The position numbers and the translations under genes were made by a program. This document shows, piece by piece, positions 1 to 12,744 of a stretch of 64,000 nt of DNA; position 1 is the first letter of the stretch; each line of letters opens with the position of its first letter. Source of the stretch: Micrasema longulum (taxonomy: Eukaryota; Arthropoda; Insecta; Trichoptera; Brachycentridae); contig JAGVSM010002427.1 in NCBI GenBank assembly GCA_022494885.1, positions 62,001 through 126,000 on the forward strand, written 5' to 3'. The notes under the pieces are model-generated. The model did not search any database. It saw only the letters and a list, made by a program, of their open reading frames with translations, and had not been told where the DNA came from.

Positions 1-1483
1 ATACTCCAAGCACTTACATATACTATTATAGTATGAATGGGTACCTGCATTTTGCCACGCGATACAATCAACTCAAGGACACTGCAGTACGTCAGGTAAA
101 ATCTCGGTAAAAATTCTCATACGCTACTTAAGAATATTTTACTTTATTCGATTGAGCATATCGCGGCGATAACGAAATAAAATAAAATCACTACACGTAC
201 GATTATTAATCGATTTCTCTGTTGAAATCATTTCCTGACTTCCTCCGAGAATGGACACCAGGGGTGATATTTGCAAGCTGCATTCTCTAGTGGATTCAAT
301 AGTTCCTCAAACTTTTGAACATGCATTAGTGATCGAATGACCCACAAATATTCCTTCTATAATTTTTGCTTCAAAAATTTTAGGAGACTTCTGTTTGGGG
401 TACATGAAACCGTAGTTTTGTCTATGGCTTTGAAGGAATTATGTGGGTGATAGAGAAATTTCGAATGCATATAAAACACGATAAAAATACTGCATTAAGT
501 GCGTGAGACAAAAATCACATAGACCATAAATATTCATTTGATTATTTTTGATTTTTATACCTACTACCTATTCTCCTGTGGCTTTTAAGTCAAATAATGG
601 TTGTTTTAATGTAGATAAACTCGTGAAACTTACAATTTCCGGAATTGTGAATAGCTTTGATAGCTTTTTTCATCTTCATCAGCCCATCTCGATCGAAATC
701 CAGAGTCTAAAACAAAAAAATATAAAAACGTTAATCATCTAGTACACTCGAAAGACAATTCAGCAAACCTACTTAGTTTATATCATTATGCATCATAATA
801 ATATGTAAGAGACGATAAAATAAAAAGTAAAATTACAAAATAGCAAACACAACTATATTGGGTATCACCAAGAACGCCCCCCGCCCCATTAATAAAGAAT
901 ATGATACTCGTAGAAATATAACACAGAGATTAGAGATACGAGAATATCAACCTTCAGTATTGATGGGTGGATGTCGTTATCTGATATATAATATGTCACA
1001 TGGCACCGGGCACCACTATAGCGGCTACGAAAATCTACCGATTATTATAATGTTGATCGTCCATCTGGTTGGAATCAGATCAATCAGATTTCAAGTTTAC
1101 TGTTTTGGATTTGGAGTTTATTATAGGTACTTTCTACACATTTACTATCGATACACTTCGATTGTAAAAAACTAAAATAATTTAATAAGTATGCCAAAAT
1201 CGATCCGCTTTCGGTCTAACCTAGTTAACCCGGTTACGACTCCGAATAGCATTTATAGGCAAATTAACCAGATGTGCCGATTAACTATGGAAACCGATGC
1301 ATCCACATCGCCGATTAAAGTATTTACCATTACATATTTTTTTTTTTAATATTTTTATTAATTAATATATTTCATAAATGGTACATGTTTATTTTATTTT
1401 ATACAAACCTAGTAAATGTTGTAACCGTAACTCTAAAAAATAGAGACGAACTCTTCTGCTTGGAGAGTGACTTACACTGTTAT
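1..1483. other. No gene recognised
   Basis: AT-rich unique-looking sequence. The ORFs of 64 and 105 codons (548 and 858) have low-complexity composition and no domain. Confidence 0.5.
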
Positions 1484-1760
1484 AGTTATTTATTTATTAG
1501 AATTTATATGATTTTAGGGTATAAAAGGAAAAACAGAAAATAATAATACATTCATACTAATTAAAATTGAGTGCAGTTTTTACACTTGTTCAAAAAATTT
1601 CTTACAATTTACTTTGAATTTATTTATTGATATATTAGTTTAAATACTTTTTACTTCAATAGGGAGATTATTGTAATTTTTTACACCTTTAAAAACAAAG
1701 CTATTTTGACCATGCCTTGTGTGGAATTTAGTCGGAGTGACTTATTCTTCTCAAATTCAT
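1484..1760 (-). mobile_element. LINE relic, C-terminal end
   Basis: The minus-strand frame has TKFHTRHGQNSFVFKGVKNY and NNLPIEV, the usual ending of LINE reverse transcriptase ORFs (…N S…FKG…YN.LP). One stop codon interrupts it. A TTTATTTATTAG tail lies at the 3' side. Confidence 0.6.
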
Positions 1761-1999
1761 TTATTTTTTCTTCTTTATACATTTATACGGTGGAATTTAT
1801 TTTATAAATAGTGTCTACTGTATGAACTTTAAATAGTTTATATAGAATTTAATATTACATTTTTGGAGATCGGAATTTAACGAGAATTAAATATAAATCT
1901 ATGTACTATTGAATATGGAAAATACGAAGAGAGGAAAAGTGAGAAATGACAACTTTAAGACTACAGCCATTGACCCATTTCACATGTATCTTGCCAATC

Positions 2000-2250
2000 C
2001 ACCCGTCCCGGCAAAACCAGGGTGGGTGGATTTTGTTTATTACTTTCTTTTTTAATTTTATTTCTTCAGTTTTTACTCGCGAATGTAAATTTTACTAAAG
2101 AAAATCTAGTGGAGATTAGTCGGCCTCATGGTGTACTCGATTCGCGCGTTTACCTACTATTTTTTTTAATGAATTATTATACGATAGAAGTCAATCCATC
2201 CCGTGTTATTTTATCGGGCTGGGTGGATTTTCGCTGTGGTGTGAAAACGG
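2000..2250. repeat. Dispersed repeat shared with 36370-36545
   Basis: GGAGATTAGTCGGCCTCATG and TAATGAATTATTATACGATA match GGAGATTAGTCGTCCTTATG and TAAATAAATATTATAATACA at 36.5 kb. GGTGGGTGGATTTT and GCTGGGTGGATTTT bracket the copy (2020 and 2218). The element class is unknown. Confidence 0.5.
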
Positions 2251-2823
2251 CCATCAGCATTCGGTCGATAGACTCGAGAAGTAAGTAAAAACAAAAATAC
2301 TAACAACGTTTAGATTGAGGACGAGCAGAACTGTCAGCGTTCCTCGTAAACCGCAAATACATACCCAGATATACATACCGCTAGGTACAACAGTCGATAC
2401 GATACCGCAAAAGAGAGCAGTGAAACTTTAAAATTCCCAAACATCTTTTCTGTGAATAGAAACTTTTGCGGTTTTCGAACAGTGGGTACTTCTCTCTGGT
2501 ATGTAACGGCAGAGAGTAAAATAGAAGCGGGAATTTGGAGCTGTTCGAGAGTAGTGTACCGAAAGAGAAGTGCGCCTTAAAAATATTCGGAATAACTGAA
2601 ATCTTCTGCAGTACCTAAGGCGAACAAGGTTGAGAATTTTTCGAATTAAACGATAAAAGTTTAGAGGAATTTTCCTATGGACGTTAGTTTTATTTGAAAT
2701 TCCAGCGCAATAAATTCACATAATACGCAACCAATCAATTGAGAATCATATTTTTATATAACTTCCAAAAGAAGTGTTCTCAGTGCCTGCATAAAATACC
2801 CAGTCAATTCGAAGTACAGAAGA

Positions 2824-2935
2824 CTATTTATTTATTTATTTATTTATTTAAACTCCTTGTAGGCTTTTACAATATATAAATATATATATATATATATTGT
2901 AAAAATATATATATATATATATATATATAAAACAG
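2824..2935. repeat. (TTTA)n followed by (TA)n microsatellite
   Basis: TATTTATTTATTTATTTATT at 2827 (possibly a LINE tail), then two TA runs at about 2874-2900 and 2906-2930. Confidence 0.9.
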
Positions 2936-3019
2936 ACATGTATTTTACACAAAAATAGCAAAAAATTAAACTGAAGTAATAAGAATAAGACACAAAAATA
3001 TATAAAAACTAATCTTACA

Positions 3020-3279
3020 TATCGTCGCTTGAGCGGCAACATGACCAATCTCATGTTTTTACTAGATTGAGATAAGTATGTAAAAAGCTTTGTAGCCCTC
3101 TGAATCAACCTGCATACTCAGTTTTGACAAACTCCCACTAGAGGCGCCGCAAATCAACTCATATGAACATGACATATCAAAATTTTCTAGACAACATAAA
3201 GTATATCTTATTCAGTTTTTGTCTTTCCTGTAAAGTGCAAAAAAATGAGATAGGTCATGTTGCCGCTTAAGTGACGATA
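3020..3279. mobile_element. MITE with about 37-bp TIRs
   Basis: Left TATCGTCGCTTGAGCGGCAA and right complement (GCCGCTTAAGTGACGATA); ends flanked by TA. About 260 bp, no coding. Confidence 0.75.
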
Positions 3280-3446
3280 TAGTACACGCATACATATATT
3301 CCAGTAGAGAGAACCGAAGTTCATATTTTCCCATCGGTTGTATTAAAAGAATCTTAAAATTAGAAGAAGTTAGAAAAATAATAATTCAGAATACAGATAT
3401 AAGTTAATAAAATGTATACAATTTAAAACAACATACCTAGTATTAT

Positions 3447-3860
3447 CTAAGTATTCAAATTTGGAGATAATAAATTGATACACCGCCTTTTAAAATTCAA
3501 AGGTGTTTTATTAAATATATCTATATAATTTGCGTATTTATTTCCAAACGCATGAATTCTCCTTATTGGTGAGTGTGCACTGTAGGTTGTTGCAGATACA
3601 TTTATACCTATATAGAAGAGTTTATTAAATCGAGTAATCCGGCCGGACACTCGCAAGTTAATTAGTTTTATCAGTTCAGAACAGTCAAATATTGAATTAT
3701 TTATTTTATTTAAAATATTATTTAATTTTCTTCTAGTTTCTAATGTATGTAAATTTAAATATTTATTTTTTATGTCTAATTAATATGTTCAACTGTAATG
3801 CCTAATTTAAAATTAACGAAACGTAAATAATTATGTTGAATTCTTTCGATATTATTTATA
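3447..3860 (-). mobile_element. LINE relic (jockey-like), C-terminal RT ORF
   Basis: The minus-strand frame includes IERIQHNYLRFVNFKLGI, LETRRKLNNILNKINN, ELIKLINLRVSGRITRFNKL and ends with DIFNKTPLNFKRRC. This spacing (RIQ..FLRF, ..LETRR, ..RTTR..F, ..DIF..S..FK) is the common C-terminal domain of jockey-type LINEs. A stop or frame break lies near 3780. The MITE at 3861 marks its 5' limit. Confidence 0.75.
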
Positions 3861-4215
3861 CAGGGTGTTCATTAAACCCTGTCACATCCAAAACCACGAT
3901 GATCAGTATGAGCAAGAAGACATATTGGCACATGAAAGGAAATTTTTAGAATGAATAAAATTTAAAAAAATATAATATCAGAAAAGGGAAATGGTTTCTG
4001 ACTTCTGCAAGGGAGAAACAAGGAAGGGGGGGGGGGGTCTGATACGCCAAAAAATGCGCGGCCGCGCTCCCCTCTGCAGAAGTAAGCAACCATTTGTTTT
4101 GTTAAATTTTTTATTTTTTTTAATTTCTAAATATTTTTTTATATATGCTAATATGTCTTCTTGTCCATACTGATCATCGTGGTTTCGAAAGTGACAGGGT
4201 TTAATGAACACCATG
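3861..4215. mobile_element. Mariner/Tc1-like MITE with TA target duplication
   Basis: The left end CAGGGTGTTCATTAAACCCT and the right end are inverted repeats of about 65 bp, flanked by TA on both sides, 355 bp in total. A run of 12 G lies near 4027. It cuts off the LINE relic on its left side. Confidence 0.8.
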
Positions 4216-5172
4216 TATGCACTTTATAATATGGTGACAATATAACCAAGTTGTATTCAAGTTGGCTCCGTACTAAAACAACATGATTTGATGTATTTAT
4301 AAGTGCTAGTGGCCCAAGTGAAAAACTTTTATGCGATAAGCCGAGAAAAGCTTTCCGTGTCTGTCCTGTAATTAGAGGACACCGTAGTGAGTGGGCCACG
4401 AACGCGGACGCTAGACGGCCGCGGCCGGAAGAGGAGACACGAGACATTCCGGGGACTTAAATAGAAGGGAAGTAAGACATTCCGATGTTGAGAGTGGATA
4501 GAAAGCACGCGATGTAGATACAATACTCGTCGAGTACGCCTCGAGTCTCGCAGCTCTTCGAGGGAACATTAAATAAATAACCCGCATTCTGAACAAATTT
4601 TTACGCAATGCCACAGTTAATTATCGTGAATATTTTACACACCAGTGACAACGACTCGAGATACTCAGGGTACGAGAAGTGAATCAGCGTTGTGTTTATA
4701 ATAACAGCTGACTACTGACTAGTTGTGCGTTGTGCCATACATAAAAAAATAATGATAAAAACATTCATTGATGACAATGTGGTATTAGGCAGCGCGCAAC
4801 GTAATGAGTAATGATATCTCCAGATGTACACTAAAATACCAGAGTACATTCATAATACTATTAATCATCATCACTTCTCTTTCCACACCCTGTGATGTAT
4901 AGGGCACTGTATTGGGAAACCGAATTTAGCGTAGTTTGATCATCGGTTACAAGAAGGTACGGTGATCAGTCTTACCTTTCAGTAGCTCAATCACAAATAA
5001 CTATCGACGTGTTTAAAAACATGCTAAGCATTTGAGCGATCACAATAAACAATAACGCACATGCTTAAGGTATCGCAGTCATAAGTCAACGAGTGTGTCG
5101 GTTTATTTTTTGTTTTCCTCGTAAATAAATTCAGTTTATTAGCGAAAAATCGGCGTTTACTATAAAAAACAA
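4216..5172. other. No gene recognised; locally GC-rich part 4380-4560
   Basis: Three overlapping minus-strand ORFs (4148-4614) share a GC-rich CpG-bearing stretch, typical of chance ORFs. It could be a promoter of an unseen gene. Confidence 0.4.
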
Positions 5173-5340
5173 TACAATGTATCGTCTGACTAACTTGCAA
5201 AACTCCAAACTCAAAAAATACTAATTTTACAGGAGGGTGAAAAAACAGTATGATATCAAAAAAAATAATTTTTTTATTATCCTTTAAAATCGGTATTTTT
5301 GGAGATTGGAGTTTTGATAGTTAGACAGACGATATTGCAT
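5173..5340. mobile_element. Short MITE with about 48-bp TIRs
   Basis: TATCGTCTGACTAAC and AAAACTCCAAACTC on the left pair with GGAGTTTTGATAGTTAGACA and GACGATATTGCAT on the right. Confidence 0.7.
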
Positions 5341-6430
5341 TTGCAAAATAGTAAGGAGTTTCTAATATAAAAAAGCTAAAATTAAATTACAATTACTATG
5401 GCGACTGCTTTTCTTGGCATTTGGCTTGCCAACCGCCGGCTAAATGCAATAAATAATAAATAAATAAATAAAAATAGCTATTTTGGAATATTTTCCACAT
5501 TGACACCGGTGAAATTCAAATATGTGATTGCGCAGCAGGATTAAACGTCGCGAAACGTAAATATTTTGACTTTTAATATTAGGTGTTCACGGATGTTCCA
5601 TTGTGATCGCGAATACGATAAACAACCATGGTGAGAAATTGTTATCAGGTCGCTTATTAGCATGTCGATTATTTGCGATTGAGCCACAGATGCCAGTAGA
5701 GGAACAATGAAATATTGCGGTCCACACTTTTTAAATCAATATTTCACGTCCACCTTCCCTGGCAGGAAATTAACCCAGAACCTCGAGAATGGTAGGCGAG
5801 CGCGAAAACCACTGCATAACGAGGCGCACTTACCTCCGGTCGATCTCCTTATTCGGGACTTTTACCTGCGAGCAACCTTCGAGTCGAAAACACTCGTCCA
5901 GGGTTCTGTTTCTATTTAAACACACAACATAACTCTTCATCTGCCTGGACAGAGATACAATAATTATTACTCCAGATAAAACCAATAAAATAAATTTTCT
6001 ACTTTAAAACAAAAACTAACCTCACTGGGCATAACCCGTATCGAGGCATTCATGTACATTATTTTTATGTTATGTTCTATTACATAATAAATATATATAT
6101 TATAATAAATAACAATGTATGGATATAAACATAAATTATAAATAGCAGCATGCAATAATAATTCCGAGTTCAAATAGACTACTGTCGGGGGGGTGACCAT
6201 CTCGAGGCAGTTCTCGGGACCCAAATCCAGAAGCCATTTTTTAACAAATAATTTGAATTTCTGTTTATTTATATTTAATTTTGAATCAAGAGGTATAGTG
6301 AATGTATTTTTTTTCTACTGAATGTATTGTTTATTTATGCTAATAAAGGTTTTTTTAAAAAAAAAAAAAAGTGTTGTAAATTTTTGGAGCAAGGTAGATA
6401 TGACTCCTCTGACCAAACGATGTTGCCATT
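5341..6430. other. No gene recognised; LINE-like tail at 5445-5475
   Basis: AATAAATAATAAATAAATAA after GGCTTGCCAACCGCCGGC looks like the 3' end of a plus-strand LINE. An A-tract preceded by AATAAA at 6340-6370 looks like a processed 3' end. Confidence 0.4.
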
Positions 6431-6688
6431 TTAGAAGGCACTTGTTTTATAGACTATATTATATTTACACCCACCATTTTTATGTATGTAAACGAGAAGT
6501 GCCCTAGCGTACAGTTGCCTGACGTCCAGAACACCTACTTGTTTAAACACCTCCGTTGTGGGTGTTCTGATAGGGACCCCGAGTAAAACCTTGAGTACAT
6601 ACTTTTGTTCTATTTCCAAGGTATGCATAGCACTTTTGCTGGCTCCACCCCATGCAATTATTCCGTAATTTATAATGGTTTGACACAC
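6431..6688 (-). mobile_element. LINE relic (jockey-like), RT C-terminal fragment
   Basis: INYGIIAWGGASKSAMHTLE followed by QKYVLKVLLGVP and VGVLDVRQLYARALL is the post-RT segment (Y G I..W G) found in jockey-type elements. It is truncated on both sides. Confidence 0.75.
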
Positions 6689-7167
6689 TGAGTAGTATAC
6701 ATGATTTAAAGTATTTTTGTCAAGAATGTTTTAATGTTTACTAAAATAATGCAATAATAATATTGTGTGAGCAGTAGACACTTATTTTAAAACTACTCAG
6801 CGTCAAAACGATTATAAATGCACTAGAAGTTTGATCTTTCATTTCAATACCCGGGCTCGAGCGTCTTCTGGTGAATGCGATTTCCGCCGTAAAGGAAGTG
6901 GATAGACTCGACTGTTTCCTGCTCCGGTTCCCATTTCCTTGACAGGCATTCAGCCCACTGACAGCGAACAGCGAGACGAGGAGGGGATGCGGATTGTTGA
7001 CGACTTCGTTATTCAACAGTAATTACATATTACGATATTTATATTTATTAAGTCACTAACATACGAGTACCGCAAACCGGAGTGATTTTGCGCTGCCTAC
7101 TTTGCACCAAATCTAGACTTTGTTGTAAATATACTCTATATGGGAAACTGCAAAAATACGTACCCTG

Positions 7168-7410
7168 GGCCCCGATTACAATGGGAAGTAAACATGTTTC
7201 TTCAATTTTATCTACAAAGTAAAATTAAGTATTCTGTATGAAATGCAGAATATGCATGCATTTTTTTATTTTAAACATGTTCAATTTTAGGTAACCGATT
7301 AAGATACTTTAAATGTTCATGCAAATATACTCATTTTCGTAAACACATATCGATTTTTATTTATAGACAGTCGAAGATAGCTCGGTTAACTTATCATTGT
7401 AATCGGGGCC
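7168..7410. mobile_element. MITE with TIR GGCCCCGATTACAATG
   Basis: Left GGCCCCGATTACAATGGGAA and right CATTGTAATCGGGGCC; 243 bp. A 5' half of a related copy lies at 54985-55080 (AACAATGGGAAGTTTAAAG...). Confidence 0.75.
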
Positions 7411-7516
7411 ATGGTAGGAAAAATATTATTTATTTTAAGTTGAATATGCACATTGAACTTAAAAGAAATAGTCATTTGGCTACTGGTTTTGTTGATCTTC
7501 CCATAAATTATTTCGA

Positions 7517-7620
7517 ATCGGCTGGTGGTCCTGTGGCTAGTGTCACGGACTCACGGACTTAAGAATGCAAATATTTTTGTTTTAAATAAAAAATAGTGAT
7601 ACACAGCGGCGGTTTTTTAT
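7517..7620 (+). mobile_element. SINE family C, 5' fragment
   Basis: GGTGGTCCTGTGGCTAGTG followed by CGGACTCACG matches the head of the 58.3-kb SINE; the B box is missing. Confidence 0.5.
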
Positions 7621-8451
7621 TTAACCCCCTCTAATGCCTATTCTTCAAAATTGACTGGAACCGCATATACTCTTAAGTAAGTTGAAAATGCGGGAATCAC
7701 ATACAATTTTGGGATAATAATTTGCTTTAGCATAAATGCATATTTTTGTATAACGAAGAAATAAAAATAAGTTGAACAAAATATAAACAAACTATCTCTA
7801 TTCAGAAAAAAAATAAAGGAGAAATTCGATATCGTTTGTGAAAAAGCACACGAAATTTACTCAACTTTAGTACGGTCCGACGTATGTCCAATCTGCCAAA
7901 AGTTTAGATGAAGCCTTTAGAGATAAGGGGAGCGACACATTTTTTACTTAATTTTATATTTTACCGCGGTAAATGGTCCATAATAACTGGATGTTGAGAT
8001 ATTGTTGTGTAAGAGGCGCGGATCACCAAAAAAGACGACATCTGTTTTATGGCTATGTGCGGAAGATAATTTAATAATTTGTTGATGTCAGAAATAATGT
8101 TAAGTCGAAATATTGTACTTCCGATGTCTACATGTCTGTTCTAAACAAGATGTATTTTAAGGGGTCATGCTATTAACAAAATAAAATAAGTGTATTTATA
8201 TCGTCGGTTTAACTTGTTCAGCCTTAAACTTACCTTTGTTCAGGGGAGAGTAAAAACAGTTTTTACTTCAGTAGCGAAGGTTTTTTTCGATACATTTAAA
8301 AAATAATGTAACGCTGCATGAATATACAAGTTTTACGCACATAGAGATTATTTGAAGTACTAATAGTAAACGCCAAATATAATTTATTCACCATCTGTGG
8401 ACTTATGAGTTTTACAAGTTAAGTTGTGAATTTCTCTAAACAGAAGAATAT

Positions 8452-8870
8452 GGATTTATTTATTTATTATTAACGGACATTGTCTATGTATACAATTTAT
8501 GGGGTTTTAATATTACAATAAAAGAATAGTTTAAAACATTGAGAAAAAAAGAAGAAAAGAAGCATTGACAAACATAACGGACATCAAGACAAGATTTGGA
8601 CTATTTATTTAGTGCTCGTTTAAATCGTTGTAAACTTAAACCAAAAAAGTCCAGATCTTGTCTTGAGTTAACAATACGACAAAGATGGGTCATTGGAGAA
8701 TTAAGGCCCTAGTTTTTTCTATGCTGATCGATGAACAGTACTTCATTGTTTCTCAACCCACGAGTCGGAATATTGAATTTTACTTGTCCCAGTAATGATG
8801 GAACATCGATTATACCATTTAGTACGCCGAACATAAATATGGAATCAATATTAGTTCTACGTTTTTGTAG
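8452..8870 (-). mobile_element. LINE relic (jockey-like), C-terminus and 3' UTR
   Basis: The minus-strand frame SIFMFGVLNGIIDVPSLLGQ, then VKFNIPTRGLRNNEVLFID, one TAG stop, then DLDFFGLSLQRFKRALNK and stop. It is followed by a 3' UTR ending in TTTATTTATT on the plus strand (A-rich tail). Confidence 0.7.
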
Positions 8871-9385
8871 ACAAAAAGTTTACACGGATGTCAACTACCT
8901 TTAGGCAGAATGGTGAATTTTACACCATGTGTTAAATGATCATTTATCCTAAGCTATTCTAGTCTAACTCAGCCAATAACGGTTTACAAGTTTTGTAAAT
9001 GACTAGACTTATTCTCATCTGTTGAAAAATATCTTATTCCAATAACAAAGGATCATATTTATACCCAAAACTTAAGTGTAGATAAAAAATACTTAAAAAA
9101 TATATTTTGGCAATACTGTTTTGGAGTGACAACAGGCAATGGAATGACATGTGACACTATTCTTCTTATTTCAGATTTCAACACAAGTTTAAATCTAAAA
9201 TATTAGCTCCATCTCTCATGTAACTTGAGAGTGTGAATGAGAACACTTGTATTAATAATAAAATAGCAGGTATTAATTAGTACGCGTAGGTATTTAATTA
9301 AAAACAAAACGTGGATGAATGTGCGTGATTCCCTTTAATAATAACATGAATCGCCCGAAGACGTACTGATTACAGAGAACAGACC

Positions 9386-10782
9386 AATTGAACATAGTTA
9401 TGCAGAAAGCAGCAAGTCTACAACTTTGAAAAAACTATATTGGTGTTATCAAGTTCAGGAAGGTCAAATCTGTCAAGTTCTGCTTACAACATCCACGTCG
9501 CTTTCATACAAAAAATTGTAATAATCACCTCCTGAAAATTCCATGTCAAAATGTCATGAAAATTAATGTCACCTCATATATTTAGAGTTTGTGTGAGTTT
9601 TATTTTTATTTTTAAAGGAATGAACCTTAAGCCTCTATCTTGAGGCTTGTTAGCAGGTGGGATAGAGGGGAGATAGAAGGAGGTAATGAAAAATACACCA
9701 CAACACCCAGACTAATTGAGAAAAAAGTATTTTTTGGATTTTCTTCTTGCAACTGGCGGGAATCGAACCCGCGACGCCAGTTTCACAGTTGGCCGTGTAA
9801 CTAGCTGCGCCACGGCGCCTGTCAATGTTTCATTCAATATTAGATCTGGCTGTTTTCTACAAAATGCATATTTTAGGTTATGTAGTCAGCAAGACTTAAA
9901 AAAATCAGCAGAATTTTTTAAAGGCATAATAAAATTATTTTTTAATTTATTATAAAAAATGAATTGAATGATTCTTAACAATAAAGAACCCAAATATAAA
10001 TATAAAATAATGTTTGATACATAAATTAAAAATAATATGTTTAACACACATCAGTTTTAATAGGGCTAGCTGTTTTCTGCAAAATGCACATCTTAGGTTG
10101 TGTGGTCAGCCAGACATAAAAAATCATTAAATCTTGTCATAAGCTTTGATGCTTAATAATTTGTGAATTTGAATAAACGTAATAGTGATGTTTAATAATT
10201 TGTGAATATATATTTAAACTATTGCTAAACGAAGCAAAACATTATTTATTTGTATCTTTATTAAATTACATGTTCTACCATATAAATGTGTTACTATTAT
10301 TACTTTATTAAATTGTTTCATAATTATTTTTACTATCAATTAATTACCGAATGAAATTATAAAATAACAATTAATTACATATTAACATGTATTATTAAAT
10401 AACTTTTCTGCATTCCATTTCTTGACATGTATAAATTTTTAATATGTATTTTATTTTGTATATTGTTTTGATTATTTAGTACTTATATTTTTTAATATGT
10501 ATATAAATGTTTTTGATTTATATATAGAAGAGTAAATAAAAAAATATAATTGTAATATGATAAAATTGTGTATTGTGTGCATTAAACATTTTTTTTAAAA
10601 AGGCAATTAAATTATTTTCTGTTTAATAAAAAAGCGAATGCATGTATTATTTACCATTTGTCAAAGTTAAAAACATTCCATTTGTTGTGTAGATTCGATT
10701 ATGTACCCTTTTCACAAAAGTGCTATTATCTCAGTTTCACTTTTTTATGGCTGGCTGCTTTCTGCATACCTACGTTCAATTG
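9386..10782 (-). mobile_element. Non-autonomous DNA transposon, TIR family M1 (longest copy)
   Basis: Terminal inverted repeats CAATTGAAC.TAGTTATGCA at 9386 and its complement ending at 10782. Sub-terminal blocks match the copies at 16.97 and 40.84 kb in opposite orientation. A 50-bp block (GGCTGTTTTCT.CAAAATGCA) is repeated at 9850 and 10070. It contains a SINE. No transposase coding is seen. Confidence 0.7.
9601..9827 (-). mobile_element. tRNA-derived SINE, family D, inserted in a MITE
   Basis: Read on the minus strand: GCCGTGGCGCAGCTAGTTAC (A box), GCGGGTTCGATTCCCGCC (B box), a body of about 150 bp and an AAAAATAAAAATAAAA tail at about 9601. It lies inside the inverted-repeat element 9386-10782, so it is younger than that element or moved with it. 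Confidence 0.75.
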
Positions 10783-11310
10783 GCCTTGGCAGACGGAGCG
10801 CGGAGCCAAGTTAGCGCCCAGTAGTGGAGGAACAAGGCGAAGTTTTCGCCATCCGCCACTGCCCTGGCAGTGTCTCTCATCAGTCACGCGCTTCTGAATT
10901 TACTAGACTATCCAAGTATTACATATCCTACCCTTCCAAGGTCATCAGGAGAAAATGTATGAGTATATACTCGCATCAGTTTCGTATGTTCCCAATAACT
11001 GCACCCATTAATAGGGCAATTCGCTTGCTGGATACGGCTTCTGCGCATAATACGGACATATTGTTATGTACATATCGACAGTTTGGCAGCTATCTGCTTT
11101 CAATTTTTATTTTTAATGTTATAATAACACATTACATTTTTATATGTATAAATTGTATGTATTTATTTGATATGTAATATATTTTCTTTACTTTGTATAC
11201 TATGTGGAAATCTGTTATTAGTTCTGAGTTTATACACTATATCTGTTTGTTTACTAAAAATATGTATGTAGAACTGTTGATTTCCCTAATAAAATTTAAA
11301 AAAATAAAAT

Positions 11311-11358
11311 AAAGTACCTTGGTATTATCCTAGATAGAAATATGAAATGGAAATTACA
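11311..11358 (+). mobile_element. Tiny LINE RT fragment
   Basis: The plus frame reads KYLGIILDRNMKWKLQ, the highly conserved 'KYLGV.LD..L.W' block of LINE reverse transcriptases. It is cut at once by a LINE 3' tail at 11366. Confidence 0.6.
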
Positions 11359-11365
11359 AATATAT

Positions 11366-11760
11366 TTATTTTATTTATTTATTTAATGCACAAAATACAC
11401 AATTTTATCATAGATACAATTATGTGTTTTTTATGTCCCGACTTGTTAGAAAATTCCGTGTGAAGTCGGGACTCTTCGATATATAAATCAAAAATATTTA
11501 TTAACATATTAAAACAATGTACAAAATAATAATAGAAAAATATAAATATTAAAATTTTATACATGTCGAAAAATGGAATGCAGAAAAGTTATATAATAAT
11601 ACGTATGATAACCGATATTGACATATTAAAACAATACACAAAATAATCAAAACAATATACAAAATAATCAAAACAATATACAAAATAATCAAAACAATAT
11701 ACAAAATAATCAAAACAATATACAAAATAATAATAGAAATATATAAATAATATATATATT
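11366..11760 (-). mobile_element. LINE 3' UTR with 21-bp minisatellite
   Basis: The minus-strand 3' UTR ends with ATAAATAAATAAAATAAATA. It shares GATAAAATTGTGTATTTTGT-like sequence with the plus-strand fragment at 10390-10590. Its upstream part carries the 21-bp tandem array. Confidence 0.5.
11638..11735. repeat. Tandem repeat, 21-bp unit x about 4.7
   Basis: Units at 11638, 11659, 11680 and 11701 are identical (ACAAAATAATCAAAACAATA plus T), and a partial fifth follows. 21 bp is a multiple of three, so the minus strand spells a 7-residue repeat without stops. Confidence 0.95.
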
Positions 11761-11849
11761 TTTTTTTTAAATGCCATTATTCTTATTCTTAGTGGTGGGG
11801 GGGGGATCAGTGCTATACATGCTCTTGAGGTCACTGCGACCTGTGTAGA

Positions 11850-12716
11850 TCTACCTAATGGGAGCAAAAATGAGTGATATAACTGTTAACTGTCTTCTGT
11901 ATGCTGATGGTGCCGTGCTTCTTGCCAGCAGCAAAGAAGACCCGCAATTCTTGGTAATTAAAAAAAGTCTACGATGTATGCAAGAAAAGCGATTTACTAA
12001 TGAATGTTGATAAATAGAAAGTAATGGTTTTTGGAAGGGATGAAAATGCAATTAAATGTAAGATCAGCGTGAACGGAGATATTCTAAACCAGGTAGAATA
12101 ATTTGTGTATCCGGGAAGCATGCCGGGAACAGGGTGAACGGTGCACTGAAATCTACCTTGGCAAACAAATGTTTGTCGCAGGAGGTAAAACTAGCAGTTC
12201 ACAATAGAGTTCTAGTGCCAACCCTAATGTTTGGGAGCGAGGTATGGAATTGGAAAAGTAATGATGAAAGTAGGTTGAATGCTGTCGAAATGCGATATCT
12301 CGCGAATGTGTAGTAAAACGATGTATGATATGTGCACAAATATCGAGGTCCGTGAACTATGTAAGGCTAAGACAAGCATTATCGACAGAATCAAGAAAGG
12401 GGTGCTGCGTTGGTTTGGATATTTTAAACGAATGGACAGCGAAAGAACAGCTAAAAGGATCTACGATGCGAATATTGAGGGATGCAGAAATCGAGGAAGA
12501 CCAAGAAAGATATGGCACGATCAAGTCCATAAAATACTTGAAGATGAACATGTCAAGAGTAGGAATAATCGGCGCGCGTGCATGAGAAGATGTATGAATG
12601 TAGAAAAAGCGAGGTCTGTATGCAAAGACATATTGATGTGGCGTTCTATGGATGGTTTGTTTGTTTGTTTTGTACTTAATACTGATGAGCAAAAAGACAT
12701 TATATTATTAGCATAG
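11850..12716 (+). mobile_element. LINE relic, RT motif to C-terminus (RGRPRK family)
   Basis: LLYADGAVLLA (RT YADD box with D to G) near 11900, then frameshifted RT thumb, then the 145-codon ORF 12279-12716 with GVLRWFGYFKRMDSERTAKR and RNRGRPRKIWHDQV, the C-terminal signature of a widespread animal LINE family. A degenerate TTTG tail follows. Copies lie at 34.3, 37.3 and 40.4 kb. Confidence 0.8.
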
Positions 12717-12744
12717 ACTTAGTAAGATAAATTAAACCTGAATG

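Noticed and set aside
2848..3108. 86-codon ORF with YIYIYIY
   Set aside because: Translation of a TA microsatellite.
9753..9823. tRNA gene on the minus strand
   Set aside because: Good A and B boxes but no acceptor-stem pairing, and it has a body with an A-rich tail: a SINE head.
11638..11735. CRISPR-like array
   Set aside because: Head-to-tail repeats without spacers in eukaryotic DNA.
11589..11867. 92-codon ORF with YCFDYFV repeats
   Set aside because: Translation of the 21-bp tandem repeat; no independent support.
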